The notes under the pieces: model-generated
What the model was told of the DNA's origin: nothing
What the model saw: only the letters and a program-made list of their open reading frames with translations
Database searches by the model: none
Made by a program: the position numbers and the translations under genes
Shown: in pieces, positions 43,201 to 55,200 of the stretch
Position numbering within the stretch: the stretch's first letter is position 1
Layout of the letters: every line of letters starts with the position of its first letter
Source: Fibrobacter succinogenes
Lineage (GTDB): Bacteria > Fibrobacterota > Fibrobacteria > Fibrobacterales > Fibrobacteraceae
NCBI GenBank assembly: GCA_902800345.1
Contig: CADCDO010000040.1
Span: 29,060 to 93,059 of the forward strand
Direction of reading: 5' to 3'
Length of the DNA: 64,000 nt

Positions 43201-46200
43201 CGTAAATGACGTGAAGATTGATTCCATCGATGTGACAAATGTCAATTTGGTTATGGAAAATAATATCAAGCAAGATCGTGTGGTCGCTCACGCCAATATG
43301 GGGATGCTTGGCATTGATTACTCCGGTAATGTCGATTTTACAGCAAAATATGAGAATAATGCATCTGATTGGGATGAATTTGTTCGTGGAAATAAAGTAA
43401 CGTGGACTTATACACCGAATGCAACCGCAAGTAATAATTTGACTGTTGTGTTGTCTCAGAGAATGGATGGAAAGTGCGATTGTGGAAATATAGATTTATT
43501 TGACGCTTCGAATGATTGGGATGGTACGTTCTATAAAACGGTTACAGTTCCTGCTGATGATAATGTGATGTCCTATTTGGAAAATTATGGACAAGGTGTG
43601 AATATGTTCCGGCTTGTCTCGGATGTTGTTGGGAATTTGGACAAATTCTTGAAAAATCAGATACTTACGAACGAGAGTCTCAAAACAAACCTTCCGCTTA
43701 TAGGCCGTTCCGCAACGGAGGCTTTTGGCATCCAGGCGAAAATTACGGAATTGATGAGCGAACTGAATCGCAACCTGCCTGTAACTTTACAGGAATTGAG
43801 TGCGCGTTTAAGCGCGTCGCTCGGTGCTTCGTTGACTTTTGCAGTCGAAAGCGATGGGATAAAAGTTTCATTCCATTGGGTGAATAATCTGAACTCGGAG
43901 AAAATTGCCATAAGCAGTTTATCTCTAGGACGTACAGATATTTTTGTCGGTGGTAATGCAGAGGCCTACTTGAGTGGCGATGTCGAATTACACCTTGACA
44001 TGAAAGTCGGGAATACGAAGAATGCTCAAAATGAGTTGCCTGTAACGTTCTTGGACTCCTCATATGTGGATGTTAAAAACGTGAAGTTGAATGGTTCTCC
44101 GCTTAAGTTCGATTTATCTGTATCGACAGGTAGCCAAAGCGCTTCTCTTTTGAAAGTCGTGAGTACGAATGAGAAAACCAGTTCGTTGAAAATGTGCATG
44201 AAGATGCGTCTGAATTTTGATAGTTCGAGTGATGCATTTGATTTGACGTCAGAAGATTTTAAAATAGGGGGCAAACTGTATGTTGAGGCTGCCGGCCAGG
44301 ATATCGGTTCCATCGAACTCGGTGTTTTAGATGATCCTATTGTTTTAGGTGACCCATTAGTGATTAAATCATATGATGGGGTTGATTCTAAAAAGGATGG
44401 TTTATTTGTTCTGGCTAATGCAAATAATGTCTATGTGAATAGTCCTAAATTTAAGGTAACTGATGAAACGAATAAAGTTAAGGGTAATATAGCCCTAAAT
44501 ATGGGCAATTTGGAAGTCGATGTCAATAAGAACGGAGAATTCCAAAAATTAAGGCTGGTTTCCGATGGTCTGAGTTCCGTGTTACGCAAGGCTCAACTGA
44601 GTACAAGTACTGCATTTGTCTCCGAAGCGTTGCGTAAAATTCCACTGATTGGTGACAATATCATGGTGGCAGCCGATTGCTTTACTAGGCTGGAATCAGA
44701 TTTTATAGAACCGCTTCGTAAGTATTTTTACGGGGATCACGAATTCGATGCCGATTCTGTTGCAGAATTCCTTTATGATCTCCTGCAAAAAGAAAACCTT
44801 TTGCAAGATTTGAGCGCTTGTAGTGAATCGAATCAAGTGCGTTGGGCGGGTTCAACGTTTAATCATTCGTTTTCGCGTGGTGGAAATGAGCGAATCCAAT
44901 ATAATTACAATAAGGGTGAAGGACGTGCTGAATGGCGTTTCTGTATTGGCGGCACATATACATTGAGTTCGAATGGTGATTTTGATATCGGTTATCCTGG
45001 CTTAGGGCTTCGCGGTGAAGGCGGTATTAAATCTACTATTGAATGGAAATGGAACCTTGGATTTGGTGTTTCTAAAGAGGAGGGTGCCTACATCCTGTTG
45101 TCGAAGGGAAATGATGTGGATGACTATAGTGATCCTTCCAAAACGGTCACCGCAGAAGGTTTAAAGGTTAAAGATGAAAAAGATCCTAAGAAAGAAATCC
45201 TCACGGGTGATGATATTCAGTTTACAATAAATATTGTTCCTAAAAGTGGCTCAATTGATGGTTCTTTGGGGTTCTTGAAAGCTGGTATTAATTTAGATGG
45301 CAATTCAGCGCAAACTCTTACTCTTGGTATTGATCTGAATGATGGATCAAATGGGTCTGAAGCTCTTGATCTTGATCAAAAAACTGATAAATATAACAGC
45401 GAAAGAATTAAAATTTCGGATCTCGGCAAGGCTTTGTCGATAGAAACGAACCTTACGGGATCAGTGAATGTTGTTGCCAAATTGACTTTGGGCGTGAATC
45501 TGGGGACTGGGTGCATTTCGATTGGGTTCCCTGAAATTAGTGCAGGCTTCCAAATGACATGGAAAGCCAAGTTTGGTGATTTGCAGGGAACATTGGAAAA
45601 ACTTGGGTTTACAGAAATTTCATTGAACGCTGAAAGCTTTGCTAGCAATGTTTTAAATCCAATGCTTGGTAAAATAAAAAAAGTTTTGGAGCCGTTGCAG
45701 CCGCTTGTTGATTTCCTGAATATGGAAATTCCTGTATTGAACCAGTTGCCCCTCAAACCGCAGCATATCAAAATGCTTAAAATAATCCAGACGTGCGCCA
45801 AGGGCAAATGTGATTTGGGCTTTTTGGAAGATTTTGCTAAATTTGCTAGTCTAATTTCTAGTTTGAATAAAATAGAAAGCTTAGGGAAAAAACTCTATAT
45901 TGGTGATTTGGATTTTGTTAATTCAAGTAACGATTATGATAAAGATGCTTTAAGTGGTATGACTGAGTTTGCCGAAGTGATCGATGTGACGGCGCTTCCT
46001 TCCCCCCTAACCTATTCGATTACAACACCTACATCATATAAACCTTCATCTACACCTGCCGATGCTAAAGATAGAGTGAAGCAGGTTTTTGGATTGGAAG
46101 ATAATGGGTATGGATGGGATATCCCTATTCTATCTGGGCCAGAGAAGGCTATTATCAACTTGCTCTTGGGCCGAAATATAGAACTTATAACATTCCGTAT

Positions 46201-49200
46201 GCATCCGCTCTCGTTTGAATCGAAATGGGAGAAAAATTTCCCCATCATAGGCCCGCTTTGTGCCGACATCGGTTTCAATTTCGGTGCCGATATCAACATA
46301 GGCTTTGGCTATGATACGATGGGACTTGTGAATTGGAAGAATAGCAACTACAAGGATTTGTGGGCTTTGGCGGATGGCTTCTATATCGATGACTGCAACA
46401 AAGATGGAGTCGATATAGCAGAAGTTATATTCCATTCGGGCATTACGGCTGGTGCCAGTGTTGCTGGCATAGCTGGGATTAATGTCGGTGTCAACTTGAA
46501 TCTTAACTTGAATTTTGATGACCCCAACAATGATGGAAAAATACGTTTGCAGGAATTGGCGCGGAACCTTTCGCTTAATCCTATGACCCTCTTTGATGCG
46601 TCCGTAACGATGGAAGCGGAAGCTTTTGCGTACATCAATTATTTTATTGGTCGTGACGAATTTGATCTTTGGAAGAGCGGCGCCATTGAATTGTTCAATA
46701 CCGATCGTGGAGATGCTGACAATCCGATTTTGATTAGCAAACAGGATGGCGATGCCTATGTGAATGTGGGTGAGTACGCGGCCAAGCGCAATAAGGGTAA
46801 TCTGGAAGATGGCGATGATTGGGTTCATATCAATGTCGACTCTAATGATGCCTCAGGTTCTACGCTTACAGCCGTATGGAACAATCGATCTGGATCGAAA
46901 TTGAAACAAACGTTTAAGATTGAAAAAGGCCACACTCTTTACATATTTGCTGGAAAGGGAGCCGATATTGTCACGTTTACCTCGTCTAAAAATGAAGCTT
47001 ACGATTTCAATATTGTCATCGACGGAGGCGCAGACAATGATAATATTGATTTGAGTGGCGTTACTTTGGCTGATGGCTGTGAAGCCATTGTGAAGGGCGG
47101 TCTTGGTAGTGATTCCATTGTTGGTGCAATAGGAAAGAGTTACCTTTTCGGGGAATCTGGATATTTTACAATTGACGAAAATGATAAAAAAGTTAAGGAA
47201 GCATTCTCCTATCCTGAAATGGGAAATGTATCTGAAAATAAGATTATTGCCAAGGGTTCGACAGGAAGTGTAATCTTTGGTGGTGCCGGCGTTGATCATA
47301 TTTTCGGAAGTGAAGGTGATGATATAATCTTTGGTGATGGGGGCTATTATGGTTGTGATGATGTAAATTCACCAGAAATAATTCGATATGATATTTTTGA
47401 TGTCGGTGGCGGTGATATAATTGATGGCCTGGATGGAAAAGATGTTATTTTGGGTGGCGCCGGTAATGACAAAATCCGTGGTGGAAAAGGCGATGACGAA
47501 ATTCACGGCGGGTTGGGTGATGATCTGATTATAGGCGATGAAGGTAATGATAAACTCTATGGGTATGATGGTATAGATGTCATATTCGGTGACGGATTTA
47601 ATATAACTGCTCTCCAAAATACGTTCCCTGATGGTTATGGACCTGAGAATGATAAGTATGTTAACAGAACATGGTCTTTGTCATCGTTGCAATATGATGT
47701 AGTTAGTGCTAGTAATAAAGATTTAACCAAATCACAAGCAACTGCTTTGGGTAGCTCTGCTGCTTCAGCTAATTATGGCGATGACTGGATTGAAGGCAAT
47801 GATGGTTCGGATGTTATTTTTGGCGATAGTGGCGAAAATAATTTAAACGGTGGCAATGATATTATTGCCGGCGGTACCGGTAACGATCTTATTGATGGAG
47901 ATGGAGGAAATGACAATATTGATGGTGGTGTAGGTGAAGACGTCATTTATGGTGGTCAAGGTAATGATGTCCTTGATGGTGGTGCCGACAATGACGTTGT
48001 ATTTGGTGATGATGGCCTTAATGGATTTAGCTCATCAGAAAAAGGTAATACAGCCAACGGATTGTATCGTTCAATAGATAATTTCTCCAGTGATAATGAA
48101 CGTGAACTACAAAAACGAACTTTTGGCCAACAGATAGGTATGTTTGCCAAGGAGTTTGGAATCGGAGCTGATGCCAAGTCACAAACTGATGGCGGAAGCG
48201 ATATCATTTATGCTGGAAATGGAAGTGATATTATCGATGGTCAAAGCGGGAATGATTCCTATAAAATCAGGGTGATGGATAATGGGCACTTAGGCTACAC
48301 CAATGTAATGGATACCGGTGTAGATAGTGCTGATTCCATGACCATCGATGGCTCCATTAATGACGATTTGTTCCTAATTCGTGCTTCTACTCAAAATCTA
48401 GGCTTTGTTGCAAAATTGCCTGACCCTGAAAATTCGGAAGATCAGATTCAGCGTATAAATTATTGGAAAAAGAATAGTGCAACATATACTGGAATAGAAA
48501 ATATCGCTTTGAACACTGGTGCCGGTGATGATAAAATTGCTATAGATGGAACTATATCAACAATATCTATTGATGCCGGTGCGGGTAATGATAATGTCGC
48601 TGTAGGACAGTTGTTCAATTCAGAAAGAACGACTGACGTTAATCTTAGTAATGTATTGCCGAATGATGTCTTTGGTACAACCCTCACGACAAAGGGGTAC
48701 CTGAGTAACGGTGTGCAACATTCTACCAATATCGAAGGTGGTGAAGGTAACGATACATTTAATGTTTTGCATAATGATGCGGCCATATCGTTGTCTGGCG
48801 GTACGGGCAATGATACCTTCAATGTCTCCATGTACCAAAAAATTGACCTGACTACAAATACAAAGACGATTGTTGAAAATAGCCCTGTTACATTGATTGG
48901 CGGTGCTGGCATTGACAGAATGAATATTGTCGGTAGTGATGGCGATGACGATTTCGTAATGAAAAATGGCAAAATTTTAGGAAATGGTATTGATGTACAG
49001 ACCGTAAGTATCGAAAACAGGAATGTTTATGGTAGCGATGGCGACGATTCGTTCTATGTTTTGGATACCGCTGCAGGCGAAGTTACCAAGCTTTTTGGAA
49101 ATAAGGGTAATGATTCCTTCTATAATGGCGGCGCAGGCAAATCCCAAGTTCCGACAGTTTCTGGAAATACAAGAAATAGTGATCCCAATGCTATTGAAGT

Positions 49201-52200
49201 TGTGTTCTATACTCCAGGGGAAACAGAACCTAAGGATACCGCCATCAGTGCTGTTACCGAAAACTATCCTGATGGATATACAGTGGATCCGAATGTTTAC
49301 AATTATCAGGTGTCTTTGAGTAAGCCTCCACAAGATGGTGAAATTGTTAATTTGACTATTTTTGCTCCTGTCGAGACGACCGAAAAAACGAATCGTGGCG
49401 ACAAGGGAATTTGGCTACTTAATGAATCTGATGAACTCTGTAAATCAATTACGATAAGATTTGAAAATGATAATGGAAATACATCAGGTGTAAACAAATG
49501 GAATGATTTAGTTAATATTAGAATTGTTGCATTTGAAGATTCCGTACAAGAAGGTAATGATTATTTCTGCTTGTTACACAATCGTGTTGTTGAAAATAAA
49601 CAGTCTAGTTACAAGGACTGTAAAAATGCAATTGTTTTCTTAAATGATGCTCCTATTGTATCTAGAAGTAACACTGTAACCAACCAATTCTGTACTACTC
49701 AGGAACATGTTGTTTCTTCTGAAGAAGCAACTGGTAAGGAATTTACGGTCACATTGCATAGCGAGAATCCGAGTCTGGTGGAATGCTGGTTCTTGGATGA
49801 AAATGGTCGTCTTACTCCGGTTGATGCAACAAATAGGGCTTGTTCGGGTGACAAACTGACTGTTACACTGGTGGATCCAAACGCTGTTGGTAAAAGATAC
49901 TACATCAGCTATGCGAATGATAAAATAAGTGTCGAAAACGAAAGTGTTATACAGATGAAGTATAGCACGACGGGCATGACCGCTATGTTGGACTTTATGC
50001 CAGAGGATGGTGGTACATATCAGATTTGTGCGGAAAGTCAGAAAGGTCAATATGAAAATGATAATAATGTATTGTATTACTATAAGACTGCAGGAACTCA
50101 GCTAGTTATTTATAGCATGGCCAGCGGAAAGCTGTTTGCTTTGAATGGTACTGTCGTCCTGCCTTCGAACGTAGATGTCTTTGTTCCGGATGAACCGGAT
50201 GTGCTTAATGCTCCTACGAGTAACAACAGCTCGAGTAATGGGAAAAATACCATAGAGTTCATTAAAGGACCTCTTTATGAAGATGGAGCCGGTAGAGAAG
50301 CTAATCTTGGCCTTGGCGGCCCGATGATGCTGTGGTATAATGAAGATGATAAAAATGAAGATGATAAAAAAAATGAAAAAAATGAAATATCGAGCGATCT
50401 TCAAAATATTTTCGATGCCGCCGCTGCCGCCGCTGCAAAGTTTGATGAAGGCGACTGTAAAGATCGAGTCTTTATAAATAATCAGGATAACGAAAAGGAG
50501 GGCGTCGAAAATACACTTCAGGCTTTGGAAGATGTTGGCGTGTTTGACGAAAGTCTTATTGCGGCTGGAGTCAATTCTGCAGATGTCGTCAATTCGAATG
50601 ATACGCTGGTGAAGCAGTCTGATACTGAGTTGTTTGATTCCGACAAGCATTCCTTGCGGTTTGTACATCAGGATGCTGGAGCCACAGGTAAAAATGAATT
50701 GACCTTGGCAAATATGGAATATGGTGAAATTAACCTTGGACAAGATAAAGATCAGGTTGATATTCACAAGACGATTTACCGTGAAGACAATTTCCAAACT
50801 TATACTGTGGTGAATAGCGGTAAGGGCAATGATAATGTCAATGTTCATAGTTATGCCGAGGAAACAGCCGATATTCTTGCTACTATGGATGCGGATTTGT
50901 CTGAAACAACATATGATGGTTCTTTGCAAAATGTTGTTGCTTATTCTGTTTCTAATTTCAGGTTAATGCCCGGTGTCGCGTCAGATAAGTTGTCTTTAAT
51001 TAAGTCATTTAATGATGGCGCTAAAGCTGTTGATTTGCTAAAAAGAGATCGAGTGTTCCTGAATGTTGAATATTCTGATGGATCGGTTCAACGTCGTGAA
51101 GTCGTGCTGGATGAATACGATGGTAGTCCGGTTACGACGTTGATTGTCAAACGTAAGTTGACTCCGGTTGCAGAGGGTGTTACAATAAAGTCTGTATATC
51201 TAGCTAATATGTATTTTGGCGACGGACAGTTAGTTGTCAACGCACAAAGTGGTACTGATACCATAAACGCTATGGGAGACAATGATGAAAATAATGCATC
51301 AATGGTGACTCGTGAGGGGTTGGTCGTAATTGGTGGTACTGGTGATGATACGATTAACGTCAACACCAATGTCATTGCTTTTGGCGATCGTGGCCAGATT
51401 CTCTACAAGAATGAAAAAGGAGAGGTGGTGACTCGGCTTGGCTCGCTTGATGTAGATTCGTCTATAACGAACGAAGATGTTTTGGATCAGATGGATTATA
51501 CGACTCCAGATAAGAAGGTCGAAACGGATGCTAATGGAAACGATTATGTTGTTTCTAATTACTTCCAGACGGATGGCGTGGTGCGTGATCCTGTCTACAT
51601 TCATTCTGTGAGTGAACTTGTGGGTGAAACCGATGTTATTACAACTTATGGAGACAAAAACGTTGTAATTGGTGGTGCTGGTCAGGATATTATCCATCTT
51701 AATGGATCCAATAATGTTGCTATTGGTGATAATGGTGAAGTCAAGTTTGCTGGTAGTGATGCTTATGGAGATACGACAGAACGTGTTTATGGTGATTCGA
51801 CTAAGACTTACTTGAATTACGTTCAAACGACATTTGATACTGAAGGTGACATTGACGAAATTACCACGGGCGACGGCAACAACGTTGTCATGGGCGGAAC
51901 CAATTCCGACAGAATCGCTACGGGTAACGGCAATGACATTATCATTGGTGACGGTGGCGAAGCTTTTGTCGACCGCAACCGTGAAGCGTTGTTCGTCAGC
52001 AACCAAGGCCGCAACATCGATACCGATGATAATGGCGTAATTAAAGAAGATGGTAGTGCAGGTTCTGATGTCATTAAGACTAGCGGAGGCGACAACGTTA
52101 TCTTTGGTGGCTTGAACACTGTCTCTAGAGACTTTGACTTTGTCATGAAATCCGCAGAAGATGGATGGGAGGCGAAGTCTGTTGATGAAAATAACAATGA

Positions 52201-55200
52201 CCTGATTGTATCTGGCTCTGGCAAGGACATTGTGTTTGGTGATAATGCCTATGCAACGTTCAAGGGCAATCATGAGATGGCGAATGGCAAGGAAAACGCT
52301 CCTGAAGTTCGTGATTCTGCTACCCTCAGCTTCAACTTCCAGGGTGCAGCTCAGACTGGCCTCAACTCCAGCGATAGCGTGGGCGCAGAGGGCTTTGCAA
52401 CCACGAACTGGAACAACATAAGCGGTAGTATCGCGGGTGCATACGGCAACGACGACAGAGAAATCGTCCGCTTCGATGACGGTACCCGTGCAAGCTCGAT
52501 AAGTGTGAGCTATGCTGGCATCGAATGGCACCGCAATACGAGTACGGACAATCGCATTAACTTGCAGGCTTACAATTTGGGACTCCATGGTACGTCTTAC
52601 GACGCTAACAAGAAGTTCATGAATACGGGTCTCATGACGACTGCCCCGAACAACCAGTGCGCAAGCCGCATGGAAGTGGCTGTTGATGGTCTCGCACAGT
52701 ACTACGAAAGCTATCAGGTCGCTGTTTACCTTGACTTGCCCGATGCTAATTCGTGGGCAGGCCAGAGCGTGCGTCTCATTTCGCTCTACATTGATGGTGT
52801 GCGTAAGCAAGCCTTCTACGTGAACGATCCGGAACATGTCAATTTCTCTGGAACCTACGTGAACAACGGTATGGAAGCGGTTCTCGATGCAAATGGCCAT
52901 ATCCAAGGTGTTCAGGTCCTCGAGGATGGTGAGATTAAGATCAAGCCCATGGACAATACGATAGGCTCGGGACTTGCTCCATCTAACTATGTTGTCTTTG
53001 ATGTGGGTGCGGATATTGCATCTGACCGCATTGTAATCAAGATTGAAGACGGTGTCAAGGAATGGAATTTGAACGGCAAGGATTTGCCGGGCATTGCAGG
53101 CCTCCAGATTAAGGGTACGCTACATAAGCAGGATGTCGCCGCTTCTACCAATATTGAATTTGGTGGAAATGATGTAATTCATTCAAATTGTGGCGATGAC
53201 ATAATTGTGGGCGGCACCGGTGCCGATAAGATTTGGAGCTTCGACGAAGACGACCGTCATGGCATCAACGATAATGATGTAGTGTTCGGTGACAACGCAA
53301 AGTTGCTCTTTACGGATCGTGATAGCAATGAAAATACGGCATCGACGCTTTCGACCGCTGAATCTATTAGTGTTACGGCAGGCAATATTTCCCACTGCGA
53401 GAAAAATGATTCGACGGGTAATGAATTGGATGATGCCTTCAAGTATCATGACGAAATCTATACTGGTGACGGTAACGATGTTGTCGTGGGCGGTATTGGT
53501 GGTGATTCAATCTATACCAATGCGACTGCTAATTCGGAACGGATGATGGACAATATAAATGTCTTGTCTATCAACTTTACACGTGAACATTCTGATGCTT
53601 CGGATTCGATTGCAGCGGGTGAGGCTGCCGGCGTTGTCGTGGATAACGGTTGGCACAACTTCTACCGCAACGATCGTGGCGTAATCGTTTCGGATACGGC
53701 TTACAGCCAGAGCCAAAGCAATATGAACGCCTATAACGAAGCGATGAACCGTCTTTGCAATAGTCCGGATTCGTCTAACCCGTATGCGGTTTCCGAAGGC
53801 GTTGAAGTTCACATGTACGGAAAGATGAATGGACAACGACAGGGACCTTCCAGCTTCACGATTGAAAATCACGACGAAATCGATGGCGATACTTCGAACT
53901 CTAAGCTGTACAATACTTATATAGCGTCTCAGCAAAGCGAAGAAATCGTCCTGAAGCTTCTGAACCTGAATACATTTGTGGGTAATTCCGGCAACACGAT
54001 TGATACGACTTCTTATGACTTGTACGTGTATCTTGGTGGTGACAACAACGATACGGATACGTACAACTATCTGTACCAGATTTCGTTGAATACTGGAGAT
54101 GGTTCGCCCACTCAGTATCGTTATCTGAATGATTGGACGGGTCATAAGTTTGACGGTGATTATAAGGAAGCCTATTGTACTAGCTATGCCGCCGCATGGT
54201 CTGCCCTGCACGATTTCGCAACTCCGCGTATCGAGATTATCGGCAATTATGTCGTGTTCCGTAATGTTACAGGCAATGTTGCTGATATTCGCATCAAGAA
54301 CGTCATCTCGTTCAGCGGACAGAGCCCGAAGAACTTGCCGATGATTACTGCGATTCAGATTGTCTCTGGTGACGGTCGCTATAAAGAAAGCGACAATGGT
54401 CCTCTTGTATTCAATGAAAAACATTACGAGTATGCTGACATCGCTATTGGTGGCGACCACGACAAGGACCTTGTCTATGGTGACGATGCCAAGCTTTGGT
54501 TCGACTTGGATGTGCCTTTTGCGACAGACGAAAACATTGCGAACTATAGGAATCGAGTTATCGAAGCCAAGTCCGTTGCGATCGATCAAGGTGTCGTTAC
54601 GAGAGTGAGCACGAATGATTTCATTCAAACTGGCAAGGATCGCGATGTCGTTGTCGGTGGTGAAGATGGAGATACTATCATAACGGGCCTTGGCGATGAT
54701 GTCGCTTTGGGTGGTAGTGCAAATCTCATGGTCGAACACAACAACCCGCTTGGCGTGTTCACTCCGAATACCGAGATTGTTCTTGACCAGCATACGATAG
54801 ATCTGAACATCCATCGTGGTTATCTGGATAACGACAACACCAATGTTAATCAAATCCAGTATCAGCTTAATCAGAACCAAATTCTTGGTATAGATAAGTC
54901 TGTTCCTAACGGGAATGACCGTTATGACACTATTGATGCCGGTAGTGGCCGTAATCTTACCTATCAGTCTTCGGATAGCAATGCAGCACTTATTGTTACT
55001 CCGCCACCTGCACCGACTCCGGGTCCGTCTGAAGGCGGCGAAGGTCAGGGTCAAGGCACTGGTGAAGGCCAAGGCCAGGGCTCCAGTAGCAGTACTGGCG
55101 AAGGCCAGGGAACTTCCAGTAGCTCAGGAAGTGGTTCTACGGAAATGCGTGTTGAAACTTTGACGGGTTCTCCGCAGGTTCTCACGCTCAACGCTGGCGA

